64,000 nt of DNA from the NCBI GenBank assembly GCA_034231615.1, contig CM067322.1:99085087-99149086 (forward strand), in the 5' to 3' direction. The position numbers were made by a program, and so were the translations under genes. The notes beneath the pieces were generated by a model, which worked only from the letters and a program-made list of their open reading frames with translations, did not search any database and was not told the DNA's origin. The number at the start of each line of letters is the position of its first letter. The first letter of the stretch is position 1. This DNA is from Meghimatium bilineatum (lineage: Eukaryota; Mollusca; Gastropoda; Stylommatophora; Philomycidae). Shown here in pieces: positions 54,597-64,000 of the stretch.

Positions 54597-54879
54597 CTGC
54601 AAATACATTGATTTAGTGTCAAGTAACATTGTACAGAATATACTCACACAGGTATACTGTTCAAACAAAGAAACACAACATTATTGTAATAGACACCAAA
54701 TTTCATACGTGCACCAAAATTGTATTTTACGGAATTAATGTTTCAACCTGGGCAAGAAGAACCTTTCAGACTTAACAATGAAATGATGTTCATTAAATAT
54801 GGTTTGAACGTTTATTCTTTGCGACTGAGGCCTCCGTTTCAAAGGAGTATGGCCTCATATGGCTTCTATCAGAGAACAA

Positions 54880-55745
54880 CATCTTGATATGGATTCAATC
54901 AGCCGTTGGATCTGTTGATGTGGGATGGCTGCCCACTCTTCCCACAGTACAAGAGACAACTGTCGGAGATTGGATGGAACCACGTCTCACTGGCGCAGTC
55001 GTCTATCAAGTTCATCCCAGTGTTCTATGGAGTTGATGACATGGCTGGCTACGAAATGATCTGGGCATTATTGTCAGCGAGGAACTGGGTGATGATTCCT
55101 GCCACATGAGGTTGAGCGTTATCCTGCTGAATAATTCAACCCACTTGCAACCAAAATTGGAAGGACACGAGGACAAGCAATTTCAGTATTCAGTCATCCT
55201 TCAATTTGCACCAGGTCACTTCTTCCCAAGATGACACTTCCACCACCATATGGAGGAACCTCATCAATGTTGTTCAGGGTGTAGTGCTCACAGACTCTTC
55301 TCCGTCTATCTGGATCAGCTGGATCAATGATTCATTACTAAACCAGACTCGTCTACAGTCATTCCCAACGGTCCATTGACGATGCTTGTTCGCCCACTGC
55401 AGTCGGTTCTGGCGATGCCGGTCCATAAGAACAGGATCTCAATTTAAGTCTAACCCAAAGACCAGCCTTATGAAACCGGTTCCTAACTGATCTGAAATTC
55501 GACAAGCTGCTGGCATTGACTGGAGTATGAAGATGCAAATCGATTCCCGAGATGACGCATCGGTATGAAGCAGTCTTCTGCAGAGTTGTAACTCTGGGTC
55601 TTCCACTGAGCCAATTTGTTGAAATCGCCTCCAAAGGCGACGACTAATGGTGCTTCTAACCATATTAAATTCTCTGGCCACTACACTTTGTGATTGTCCA
55701 GTCTGTAAGCGTCCAATGATGATGAATCATTATTCTGTAGTGAGA
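54880..55745 (-). pseudogene. Tc1-like transposase, decayed
   Basis: Minus strand in shifting frames: VVAREFNMVRSTISRRLWRR with FQQIGSVED (helix-turn-helix DNA-binding domain), HRQNRLQWANKHRQWTVGND, RVWFSNESL (first catalytic D of FSDES changed to N), a GGGSV scrap, DNAQPHVAGIITQFLADNN (second D block), and near the end LSLVLWEEWAAIPHQQIQRL then IESISRCC. About a full Tc1 length but with many stops and frameshifts. Terminal repeats not found. Confidence 0.88.
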
Positions 55746-56904
55746 TCAGCCATACTTTCGCATTGAATTTTCAACTAAATTTATTTGTAGACTGTCAATA
55801 TTTTATAGGCATTCAATATGGTCAGAGAGTGTTATGTTCTATAAGTTTCACTGGATTCTTATGAACCTGTACGAGTTATTACCAAAAATGTTTTGACCGT
55901 GACATTTTCATGACCTCGCAAATCATGAGGCGAGTACAATTCAGGTAACCACAAGAAGTTAATGACCAGGTGGACACAGTCGATAGATTGAATGATGTCC
56001 AATCAGCAAATATCTTTTATACAAGTAACTAAAAAAAAAGGTTGAGTTTCTTTTTCTTTTTTTTCAACAGTATATATTATTTTAAAGTTTGTTTTATGAC
56101 TTTTATATGATTTCGGTCATTGTTGATCATTTTATATCACGGGTGGGCAAAATATGGACCACATTTTTACTGTTCGTCAGACTAATGTAAAATTACTATA
56201 TGCATTGGCCACAGGCTAAAACAAATTTAAAATCACAAACTATAAAATAGAATGCTAAACGGTAAAAAGAGGAAATATGCCAAAACTATGATGTTACTAA
56301 CTGAAGAAAACAGCTCACGTTAGTTTTATTAAAATGAGGTTTTGTCATCTTAAGGCAAAATTTCTGCCACCCTGCTCCTAATTCATGCTGGAGATCTCGG
56401 ATGATGATGACCATTGCGCATTTACAAATGAACAGGAAGCAGACCAGTATAAATTTTCAAATGAGCTCTCAAAATTTGACACATTATTGTCCAAGCAGGT
56501 TTTTATGGGAAAAGTGTCTTGTCCATTTGCACTAATCCCAACCCAGCTCTGTTGATTAGTTCCAAGGCACAGGCAATATCAATACACATGAAACCAAGCA
56601 GAACTGCACATGATGGTGATGGTTTGATACGCCATTGACTGCCTTAGTGCATCTCCTCCAGATCTACTGTAGGGGTTTACTCCCTTAGCCTGAGGCACTC
56701 CCATACCAATCCACTAAGCAGTGGGAATTTTCTGTAGGGGGTGACTACAACAGTAGCGGTTGAATAAGAACAACAGAAGACAGAAGTAAGAAATTGAAAC
56801 AAGATATACAGTGACAATGATTTTTTTCACAGGTTTTCAGCTTATGCTTAAAGCTTAACTTTCCTTAGTTACCTCCCTCTTTACCTCCTGGAAAGAAGAC
56901 AAGA
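55746..56904. other. INO80 intron, unannotated part
   Basis: AT-rich; the first 200 bp may contain the 5' end of the Tc1-like element. No gene or array seen. Confidence 0.4.
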
Positions 56905-57025
56905 GACGAATGATGAAAATTCCATGAACAGTCAAGAAAACTAATGTAAAAATCCTCAGACATGCTGGAGTAAAAAGACAAAATATAGCAAAAATTAGAA
57001 GCAGATAATCAAGATTTTTAGGATA
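56905..57025 (+). pseudogene. L3-type LINE tail, 120-bp duplicate
   Basis: Almost identical to 57760-57880 (GAACAGTCAAGAAAACTAAT, AAAATCCTCAGACATGCTG, GCAGATAATCAAGATTTTTA). The two copies flank INO80 exon 3 in direct orientation. Confidence 0.85.
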
Positions 57026-57188
57026 TTTTTCTATTCTTTACACTCTGAACTGAAAGTTAAAGTCTCAGTTCTCACAGGACACAATTTTATCAATAAAATC
57101 TTGGAACTTCGATATAATTATAGTTATTAATTATATGCATTGATTTGTCATGTTCTCCTAAAGTTTTCATTAAATAGATGAAGCTTAC

Positions 57189-57435
57189 TTTAGTTGGTGA
57201 GTTGGGAGGGCTGAGTGGACTTCTCTTTGCAATAGCTAACTGCCGCAATCTCCGTAGTCGGATCTGTCGATGTGCATATGTCTCGGGGATGTAATGACTG
57301 ATGACATTCTCGTGTGAGAAGAACCGTGATGTGTTACTGGTAAAAACAAGCTCTTGCAAGACTGGGCTCAGGCGTATGTTCGGAGAGCTCATTTTTTGTA
57401 ATGGTTCAAGCAACAAGCAGGATTTTGTGTTGAAA
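57189..57435 (-). CDS. INO80: INO80 exon 3 of window
   Basis: Encodes FNTKSCLLLEPLQKMSSPNI, RLSPVLQELVFTSNTSRFFS and on to RQLAIAKRSPLSPPNSPTK. It aligns without gaps to YLRNKDFLLGVNFPLSFPNL and CSCPLLKSLVF of vertebrate INO80, within the insertion between the RecA lobes. The acceptor ACAG above 57435 takes two bases from exon 2 to make Ser; donor AAA|GTAAGC, phase 0. Confidence 0.88.
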
Positions 57436-57639
57436 CTGTTTTTGGAGGAAGAGAGAGAGAATAATAAACTGATTTCATTTACTTCATCTCATTAATTTTA
57501 GTGTATATGTTGAAAGCACAATCAATTATAACATCAAATGGCAGATTCTTCAGTTCAGTATAGAGCAGGATAGCACAGGCTAAATCAGCATTTCAAAAGA
57601 TGAGAAACCATTATATGCAATCAAGTAGTATCAATGCAT

Positions 57640-57985
57640 ATGTGAGTTTGAGTATTGGGTTGTAATATTGAGCTAATCCTTCTTTAAGGATACGAAGCAT
57701 GGACAGTATATAGAAGAGCTCAAGATAAACTGGAAGCAACTGAGATTTTTGTTTTTGAGAAGAATGATGAAAATTCCATGAACAGTCAAGAAAACTAATG
57801 TAAAAATCCTCAGACATGCTGAAGTAAAAAGACAAATTATAGCAAAAATTAGAAGCAGATAATCAAGATTTTTAGGACATGGGATGAGAAACGTAAAACT
57901 TAACATTCAGTAACCACCGGAAAGATCAAGGGGAGAAGAGACAGAGGAAGATGAACATTATCGCCTATGGCACTCAGCATGGCAT
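57640..57985 (+). pseudogene. L3-type LINE tail
   Basis: Patched frames: GYEAWTVYRRAQDKLEA, RRMMKIPWTVKKTNVKILRH, IAKIRSRQSRFLGHGMRNVK and a broken RGRR block. These match the usual KI.WTDRVTNEEVLRR and FLGH.MR motifs of LINE tails; frames are interrupted. Confidence 0.75.
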
Positions 57986-58019
57986 TAGATTGATTGATAC
58001 AATTCTTATGACCTTTTAA

Positions 58020-58275
58020 AAAGGCAACGGTAGTTGTGTCATGTGACGTATTCCTTCCAGAACGTTGTTTTCCCAATGAACTCTCTGAACCTCTCTCTGT
58101 CTTGGGCGATGTGGCTTGCATTTTCTAGCGATGTATTCATATTATCTTTAATGTCGTCAGTCCATCGTCTTCTTGGTCTGCCCCTTCTCCTCTACCCAGG
58201 TACTCTTCCCTCCATTATTTGTCTTTCTAAACAGTTATGTCTCTTTATATGACCAAACAGGCGTAGTTTTCAAAG
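58020..58275 (-). pseudogene. L3-type LINE tail
   Basis: Minus strand: RLFGHIKRHNCLERQIMEGR, RRRGRPRRRWTDDIKDNMNT, ENASHIAQDRERFREFIGKT and TFWKEYVT then stop. Nearly open; same family as 430-745. Confidence 0.8.
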
Positions 58276-58389
58276 GTAGTTACACTAATCATATCCAAGC
58301 TTGTGAGATGTGTTCTATAAAATCATCACTATGAGGGAAAAGGGCTATAGGTAAAACGTTACTTGACCTATTTCTGCTCTGCTCCTATA

Positions 58390-58620
58390 TATTCTCACTT
58401 GTGTTGCTGGGTCTGACAGGGGAGCAAAAAAAACATGCAACACTGTTTGCAACACTGTCATGCATGTCATAAGAGGCAACAGGATGTTTTTGGTGGAGGT
58501 GGCTGTCCAATCTCATACGGTCAAAGTGATCCAGAAGCCATGATGACGTCGGATGTGTAAAGTCGGATGTGTAAAGTCAAATGTGCAAATATTGCAGCTA
58601 AGATGTTGTTCATCCGTCAT
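58390..58620 (+). repeat. SINE A copy, diverged (intron)
   Basis: TTGCTGGGTCTGACAGGGGA, TCATGCATGTCATAAGAGGC and GTCGGATGTGTAAAGTC, the latter partly triplicated. Confidence 0.7.
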
Positions 58621-58769
58621 GGTCGACAATGACCATTCAACTCAACTGTGATGATGACCCGTGTGTGTACATGACTAATGAATCCAAAACGTGCCTGGAA
58701 TTGTCTACCACACTCTGAGCAAGATATTGGAGGAATCTGTGGGACTGGCCTTTATCACTCTAGATTTAA

Positions 58770-58983
58770 AAATATACAATTTCCCCCCTGCCACCGAATT
58801 TTTTAATACAGCCTATTACTTTCAGTGGGTGTTTGGAAACTGCAATAACATTTTTGCTTTTAGAGATATTTACATATTTTACAAAGAATTTCATACTGCA
58901 TATTTTGGCGTATGTTTAGTTTGTGCATGTGTGATACAAGAGGTGTGAAGAGGTAAAGATGAAATAAGGTGAAGTAAATAAGT
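58770..58983 (+). repeat. piggyBac-like element, truncated third copy
   Basis: CCCCCTGCCACCGAATTTTT through TGCATGTGTGATACAAGAGG matches the inner end region of the elements at 39495 and 58988. It stops next to the complete copy. Confidence 0.65.
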
Positions 58984-58987
58984 TTAA

Positions 58988-59908
58988 CCTTTAGGACCCT
59001 GAATTAAAATTAAGAAATATCCCCCTGGGCCTGAATTCTTTTTTGGAAAATTTTCGTTATTGATGGTGGGTGTTTTGAAAGCGTGATATCTTTTTTGTTT
59101 TAAAAGATATCAAAATAATGTTTGCACATCTAAATAAAGGAGTGAATAGTGAATATAATCATGTTTTTGTTGTTGTTGTATGTGTGATATAAGAGTTGTG
59201 AGCAAGTTGTGAAGTTGAAAATTCGGGAAAAATTCGCAAAACGCCATTTTCAAAATCGCAAATATATCTTCTTGACGACCCTAATACATGAGCAATGTGT
59301 GGCAACATTGATAAAATACTCATAAATACCTATACTTATTGTATATGTATTGTTTTATATCTAAACTAATATAATATGAACTAAAAAAAACTAATAAAAC
59401 GTGAAGAAATCGCATATAACGTCCGTCCGGTCAACACTAGGTCTATGCCGACACGCAACATAATTATTGTCCATGCACACATGTGGCCCCTCTGATACAT
59501 ATTATTTTTGTGTTTTTGAATGAATAAACACACATTCTTATTAAACAACAACATATTAAACACAAAGAACAACAATTAGAACATGTAGTCACGATCATTT
59601 ACCCATGGCATGCGGTACTCAATTTGATAGTAAAATACGGCCGAAAATGGCAAACGTCGCTCCCGAAAAGCGTTGATAACATTTGCCGGCTTTCTCCTTC
59701 TATACAACGCTAATGTGTAAAAGAATTTGACCTTTACACTGTGACGTATTCCTAGCTTCGTTTGGCGGGCTTTATACGTCACTGGTTCATTACTTCGTGA
59801 AGTTCCGAGCTCGGGAATCGGGCGATATCGTATGGTGCGTGGCCTCGCCCACCGACACACGGGAATGTGTACTCCAGGTGCGTGACCTCACCCATTGGGG
59901 CCTAAAGG
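58988..59908 (+). mobile_element. piggyBac-like non-autonomous element, copy 2
   Basis: Ends CCTTTAGG...CCTAAAGG bordered by TTAA on both sides (58984-58987 and 59909-59912). Left-end sequence (CCCCCTGGGCCTGAATTCTT, GTTATTGATGGTGGGTGTTT) matches the complement of the right end of copy 1. Contains a 94-codon minus-strand frame (59576-59860) with no recognised transposase motif. Confidence 0.78.
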
Positions 59909-59912
59909 TTAA

Positions 59913-60639
59913 ATAATTTTCTTAAAATTTTTTTTAATCGCACCCATTATTGACAGATGTGGCAAGCAATAACAAGCTTTTATACACATAAATCTAATGT
60001 CTTTCTATTTTTTTCATAACCAAACTAATATGATATCGCTTGGGGTTTAAATACAACATGAGATGTAACTTACCTTATCGAATCCATTGTCCTGTGGATG
60101 TGGACTTAGACCTACTGTTATCGATCATCAACGTCAAAAAATTCTTACTAGGTCCATACTTGTACTTCATAATAAAACCAATGTGTTATCATTATCTACT
60201 TTGAAAACAAACGTAAACCCAAGAATTCCTTATCTTCAGAACAACAATCCATAATGATTTTACGTCTATTGAGGACCATTGACAAGATTCATTCCAATCG
60301 GGACAGATTGTCACTAGATATTTACAATTTCTTATCAAGCATTATACTATTTCCCCAAGATTATCCCAGAATCGGAAGTAAATACTACTTCTAACTATGA
60401 TTTGCTGATTCTGGTCGCATGACATTAGTGATCATTTGATTTTACGTTGCTGAATAAGGGGGCATAGCAACGGTTGAGTACACTCAATAACAGTTGTTTG
60501 TAATAGGAAAACCATTTGTTGAGTCCACTCAACCATGCCATGTTAAAGGTTGAGCAGCTCTTGCCTGTGTTCTAACACGTTTTTGTTGTGCATAATGATG
60601 TCTGCAACTACTGCACCACTCTTGATTCTGTGATGCAAG
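59913..60639. other. INO80 intron, unannotated part
   Basis: No gene. A loose inverted pair GGTTGAGTACACTCAA / TTGAGTCCACTCAACC lies at 60470-60530. Confidence 0.4.
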
Positions 60640-60750
60640 TCGGATCTGTCTTTTCCAGCTAAGATATAAACCATAACACAATACATTCCATTCTCCGGAC
60701 TACATTCTGCCACTCTACAGGAGTTTGAGAATGATTGCAGAACAAGAATA
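60640..60750 (+). repeat. SINE A 3' fragment (intron)
   Basis: ACAATACATTCCATTCTCCG through GAGTTTGAGAATGATTGCAG; a 5' fragment of another copy may follow at 60855-60995. Confidence 0.7.
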
Positions 60751-61429
60751 TCATATTCTACCTTCTCGTGCTAGGCTACATTTTTTATTGAAGTCAGGCA
60801 CTCTAGCTCGTAGTAATGAACTTTTTTATGATTGGGGTGGTTTTTTTTTGCGTGGCAGCCAGGTCCTGGACTTTTAGCTCAGGATGCACAAAAATATGGC
60901 TGTCTTCTTACCATGCATGTTGTAGGAAGCAACTAAGGAGAGTTGGAGGGAAAGGCTGACAACCTGTCACATGTGAAAAAAGTCATCATTGTCACATCTT
61001 GTCTCAATTTCTTATGTTTGTCTTCTATCAAATAATCCCCATGGATGACAAAGAGATGCAGGTCAGCAGAGAATCCACCAGTGCCCTTTTGTAGCACACT
61101 CCTAGGTGACAGGGAATGCTAGATGTACCATCACTGTGGGTGGGTCAACAAATCTGACAGAGGAATGATGAGTTAGTTGGCCCGGAAGTGTGTGCTATTC
61201 TCGTGGGATACTAGAATACTGGTATGTCACTCTTCGGGGACTAAACATGCATCCATAACACACCCCCCCCCCCCATTGACACATCCATGCTTTTCCATTT
61301 GTTATCACTCAAAAATCCACCATCCCATCCTGTTCTGATTTTGCTTTATTTACAAATCCATCATTTCCACATTAAATTTCATTCAAATTATTCTTATATA
61401 TTATATGATTTCCTCAGAATACTCTAGCA

Positions 61430-61520
61430 ATCTGGCTTCTATATCCTCCAACAATTGCCAATCTGGCTTCTATATCCTCCAACAATTGCCAATCTGGCTT
61501 CTATATCCTCCAACAATTGC
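61430..61520. repeat. 31-bp tandem repeat in INO80 intron, 3 copies
   Basis: Unit AATCTGGCTTCTATATCCTC then CAACAATTGCC, near-perfect, less than 100 bp downstream (in gene sense) of exon 2. Confidence 0.93.
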
Positions 61521-61603
61521 TGAGCACATGCTGATATTTTTGTGTGGCCTCAGGTATCAAATAGCAAATTATAAATATCAACAACACACCTGAACACACT
61601 CAC

Positions 61604-61678
61604 CTTTCATCTTCATGCCATGTGAAATGCTGGTGTATTCTGTAAGCAGCTTTCATGAGAAGAAACATACCTAGCCAT
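61604..61678 (-). CDS. INO80: INO80 exon 2 of window
   Basis: Encodes RWLGMFLLMKAAYRIHQHFT then WHEDE, matching RWLALFLSLKASYRLHQLRS of vertebrate INO80. Both junctions are phase 2: acceptor CAG above 61678 completes an Arg codon from exon 1; donor AG|GTGAGT. Confidence 0.95.
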
Positions 61679-62169
61679 CTGTGATTCAAAGAAAACACGT
61701 CAGACATTTTAATTAACAATATACAAGAAACGTTACAAAGCTGAATATATAATTGGATACGCTATTGTTAAAATCTGTCTAGAATGGCTGAGAGTATTAT
61801 GGATAGATAGACTAACGAGGTGTTGAAAGAGAAAAGTGAGATAGGTTACTTAATAATAACATAAAGAGATAAATTGTTGGAATTTAATTGTTGGAATAAA
61901 TAATAAAATTTGTGGACATGTTATGAGACGGAGGTCTGGAGAACAGTTATAACAGGCAAGATAGAAGGCACAAAAGGTTGAGGAACAACGTGAGAAAATA
62001 TTAGATAGTCTGACATCCTGACATGACAAAGGGTCTGCAACGATCCTGTTAAAAGATACTGGAAATGAGTTATGATCTGTGATCACCAACACCAGTTGCC
62101 ATGGCCACCTGATGATGATGATGCTATTGTCTGTCTATGATATCATCTGTCTTGTATGTTTACTTTTCG

Positions 62170-62420
62170 CATGTGTGGCCACCGAGGCCTGGGCGTCTAG
62201 TTCAGAATGCAAAGAATAGGTTTGATGTCTTCTATTTAGGGGAAGGCGACTAAGGAAAGTTTGGGGATATGCTCCCTGGGAAGAAGCCATGCTGACTTCG
62301 AATATGTCAGGCAGAAAGCTGCAGATGTCACTGCAAAGATGTACGATGTGACACATTGCATTCCATTCGGACTATATCTTGTTAATGTGCAGTTTTGAGA
62401 ATGAATACAGAACAAAGCCA
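62170..62420 (+). repeat. SINE A copy, diverged (intron)
   Basis: ATGCTGACTTCGAATATGTC, AGGCAGAAAGCTGCAGATGT and ACACATTGCATTCCATTCGG, then a degenerate tail. Confidence 0.7.
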
Positions 62421-62519
62421 AAAGAAGACAATGAAAGGAAACATCCCTGCAACACTTTAACTAAAAATTATTCAGCACATCAAATTATTTGTAAATCTAT
62501 GGTCTTTCTCTGATTTTCC

Positions 62520-62800
62520 TGTAAGGTGCCACACAATTAAATGACGATCAGTTTTCAGCTATGGCACGTTGGGTAGCTTGATACACAGTAATATTGCGAT
62601 GTCTCAGAACGTCGGTAACTCCTTCCACCCATCTTCTTCTTGGGTCTTCCTCTGCCTCTTGCTGTTTTCATGAACCATTTCATCAATCTGTTTTTCAATA
62701 TATTTGAACACAGATTTTGTTCCAACAATTCTTGTAATCTCTTCATTCCTCACATGATCTCTTCTTGTCTGTTTGCTGCTTTTCTTAGACATTTAATTTT
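62520..62800 (-). pseudogene. L3-type LINE tail
   Basis: Minus strand pieces: SKKSSKQTRRDHVRNEEITR, then a GRGRPKKKMGGRSYRR block and a segment with NITVYQATQRA. Homologous to 15565-15865. Frames disagree, so not functional. Confidence 0.7.
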
Positions 62801-63136
62801 AAATGTAGTACGCTTTCTCTCTTGTTATTCCGTTAGTGTCCATGTTTGACACTGATTGATAACACAATGTTGGAATGAAGACTGAATTTATTATTTGCCT
62901 TTTGGTTTCCATTGGGAAAGATGTGTTTCAAAATTGGTGAGTTCATAATTTACATAGTTGGCATTTTAAAAGTTTTGTCTTGATCTCTCCATCAATTCTT
63001 CTGTCAACTTTAAAAATGTTCAAGATAATTAAATTCCTGCATTTGTTTCAGTAATTGATCATTTATGTTGATTGTAATGGAATATAGAGATTTTTGTATC
63101 CTCTATATTGATCTTATGTTGTGATTGAAGCAAATT

Positions 63137-63725
63137 TCAGTGGAGTAGGTTTATGTGATCTTGCAGTTCTTCACTTGAACTGTGGAGTAGGTTTATGTGA
63201 TCTTGCAGCTTTTCACTTGAACTGTGGAGTAGGTTTATGTGATCTTGCAGCTCTTCACTTGAACTGTGGAGTAGGTTTATGTGATCTTGCAGTTCTTCAC
63301 TTGAACTGTGGAGTAGGTTTATGTGATCATGCAGTTCTTCACTTGAACTGTGGAGTAGGTTTATGTGATCTTGCAGTTCTTCACTTGAACTGTGGAGTAG
63401 GTTTATGTGATCTTGCAGTTCTTCACTTGAACTGTGGAGTAGGTTTATGTGATCTTGCAGTTCTTCACTTGAACTGTGGAGTAGGTTTATGTGATCTTGC
63501 AGTTCTTCACTTGAACTGTGGAGTAGGTTTATGTGATCTTGCAGCTTTTCACTTGAACTGTGGAGTAGGTTTATGTGATCTTGCAGCTCTTCACTTGAAC
63601 TGTGGAGTAGATTTATGTGATCTTGCAGCTCTTCACTTGAACTGTAGAGTTGGTTTATGTGATCTTGCAGCTTTTCTGTGGAGTAGATTTATGTGATCTT
63701 GCAGCTCTTCAGTTGAACTGTGGTG
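63137..63725. repeat. 42-bp minisatellite in INO80 intron, 14 copies
   Basis: Unit GTAGGTTTATGTGATCTTGC then AGTTCTTCACTTGAACTGTGGA, with AGTT/AGCT variants and a shortened copy near the right end. Being 42 bp and stop-free it gives a 191-codon open frame (GVGLCDLAVLHLNC repeats) that is almost certainly not translated. Confidence 0.95.
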
Positions 63726-63831
63726 TAGGCACTGGCCATCAGCAATAAAAAATATTGACTGATCTCACAATGTAAACAATAACAAAATTAAAGTCACTGA
63801 AAAAAAAGAATCAAACTAGAAGCTTTCTTAC

Positions 63832-63931
63832 CTGACCAGCAATCCACCATACATGTAGGCATGGAGTTCATGTGGTGACAAGTTTATAAGGCGGGTAAAT
63901 GAGAAACAGTTGTTGATGGAGTCATGTGAAT
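63832..63931 (-). CDS. INO80: INO80 exon 1 of window; gene runs 63931 to 33855 and beyond
   Basis: INO80 is the SNF2-family ATPase of the nuclear INO80 complex, which slides and edits nucleosomes (including H2A.Z) in transcription, replication and repair. This exon encodes SHDSINNCFSFTRLINLSPH then ELHAYMYGGLLVR, matching SFSFLRFIDISPAEM and GLLAR of vertebrate INO80 in the insertion that separates the two RecA lobes. Acceptor TCTAG above 63931, donor AG|GTAAGA (phase 2). All thirteen exons seen join in frame with canonical GT-AG sites, about 614 codons in total. The N-terminus, ATP-binding motif I and DEAH box lie beyond the right edge. No disabling change seen, so the gene is probably active. 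Confidence 0.93.
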
Positions 63932-64000
63932 CTAGAGACAGAACAGAAAATTAAACAGATTGTTTCAACTTGGTCAACAAGGTAATATGACCAACATAGT

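Noticed and set aside
63121-63696. 191-codon open frame with GVGLCDLAVLHLNC repeats
   Set aside because: It is a 42-bp stop-free tandem array in an INO80 intron; periodicity explains the open frame and no signal peptide, domain or splice logic supports a protein.

Overview
The window is animal nuclear DNA, most likely from a lophotrochozoan and probably a mollusc. It has spliced exons with GT-AG introns, many non-LTR retrotransposons carrying RNase H, mariner, Tc1 and piggyBac-type debris, SINEs, and an exceptional load of minisatellites. The mollusc placement is inferred from an I/Nimb-type LINE and the repeat style; no species is claimed.

The only cellular gene I can support is INO80, the ATPase subunit of the INO80 chromatin remodeller, on the minus strand. 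Thirteen exons (63931 down to 33855, 1842 coding bases, about 614 codons) join in one consistent frame. They run from the insertion between the two RecA lobes, through helicase motifs V and VI, to the basic AT-hook-like and alanine-rich tail. The N-terminal half lies beyond the right edge. The last few codons and the stop were not located with certainty.

Positions 1-33800 are gene-poor repeats downstream of INO80: LINE tails, SINEs and about twenty tandem arrays (units 20-56 bp). A 5'-truncated LINE with an intact 724-codon RT-RNase H frame (16353-18567) sits exactly between two near-identical 1.59 kb direct repeats, which look like a giant target-site duplication. Next to it, on the minus strand, is a second copy with its endonuclease but an internally deleted RT (20781 to about 23950).

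Positions 33800-64000 are INO80 introns. They hold two internally deleted mariner elements, a decayed Tc1 transposase, two TTAA-flanked piggyBac-like elements, a nested inverted-repeat insertion, and many copies of two related SINE families (A about 275 bp, B about 158 bp). The SINE tails resemble the 3' end of the LINE, suggesting that the LINE mobilises them. Seven tandem arrays also lie in these introns.

Family labels used below: Nimb-like = the RT/RNase H LINE; L2-type = a second RNase H LINE (my label); L3-type = assorted LINE C-terminal tails of RTE/CR1-like style; R3 = an unclassified long dispersed repeat. SINE strand is given 5' to 3' toward the GAA tail.
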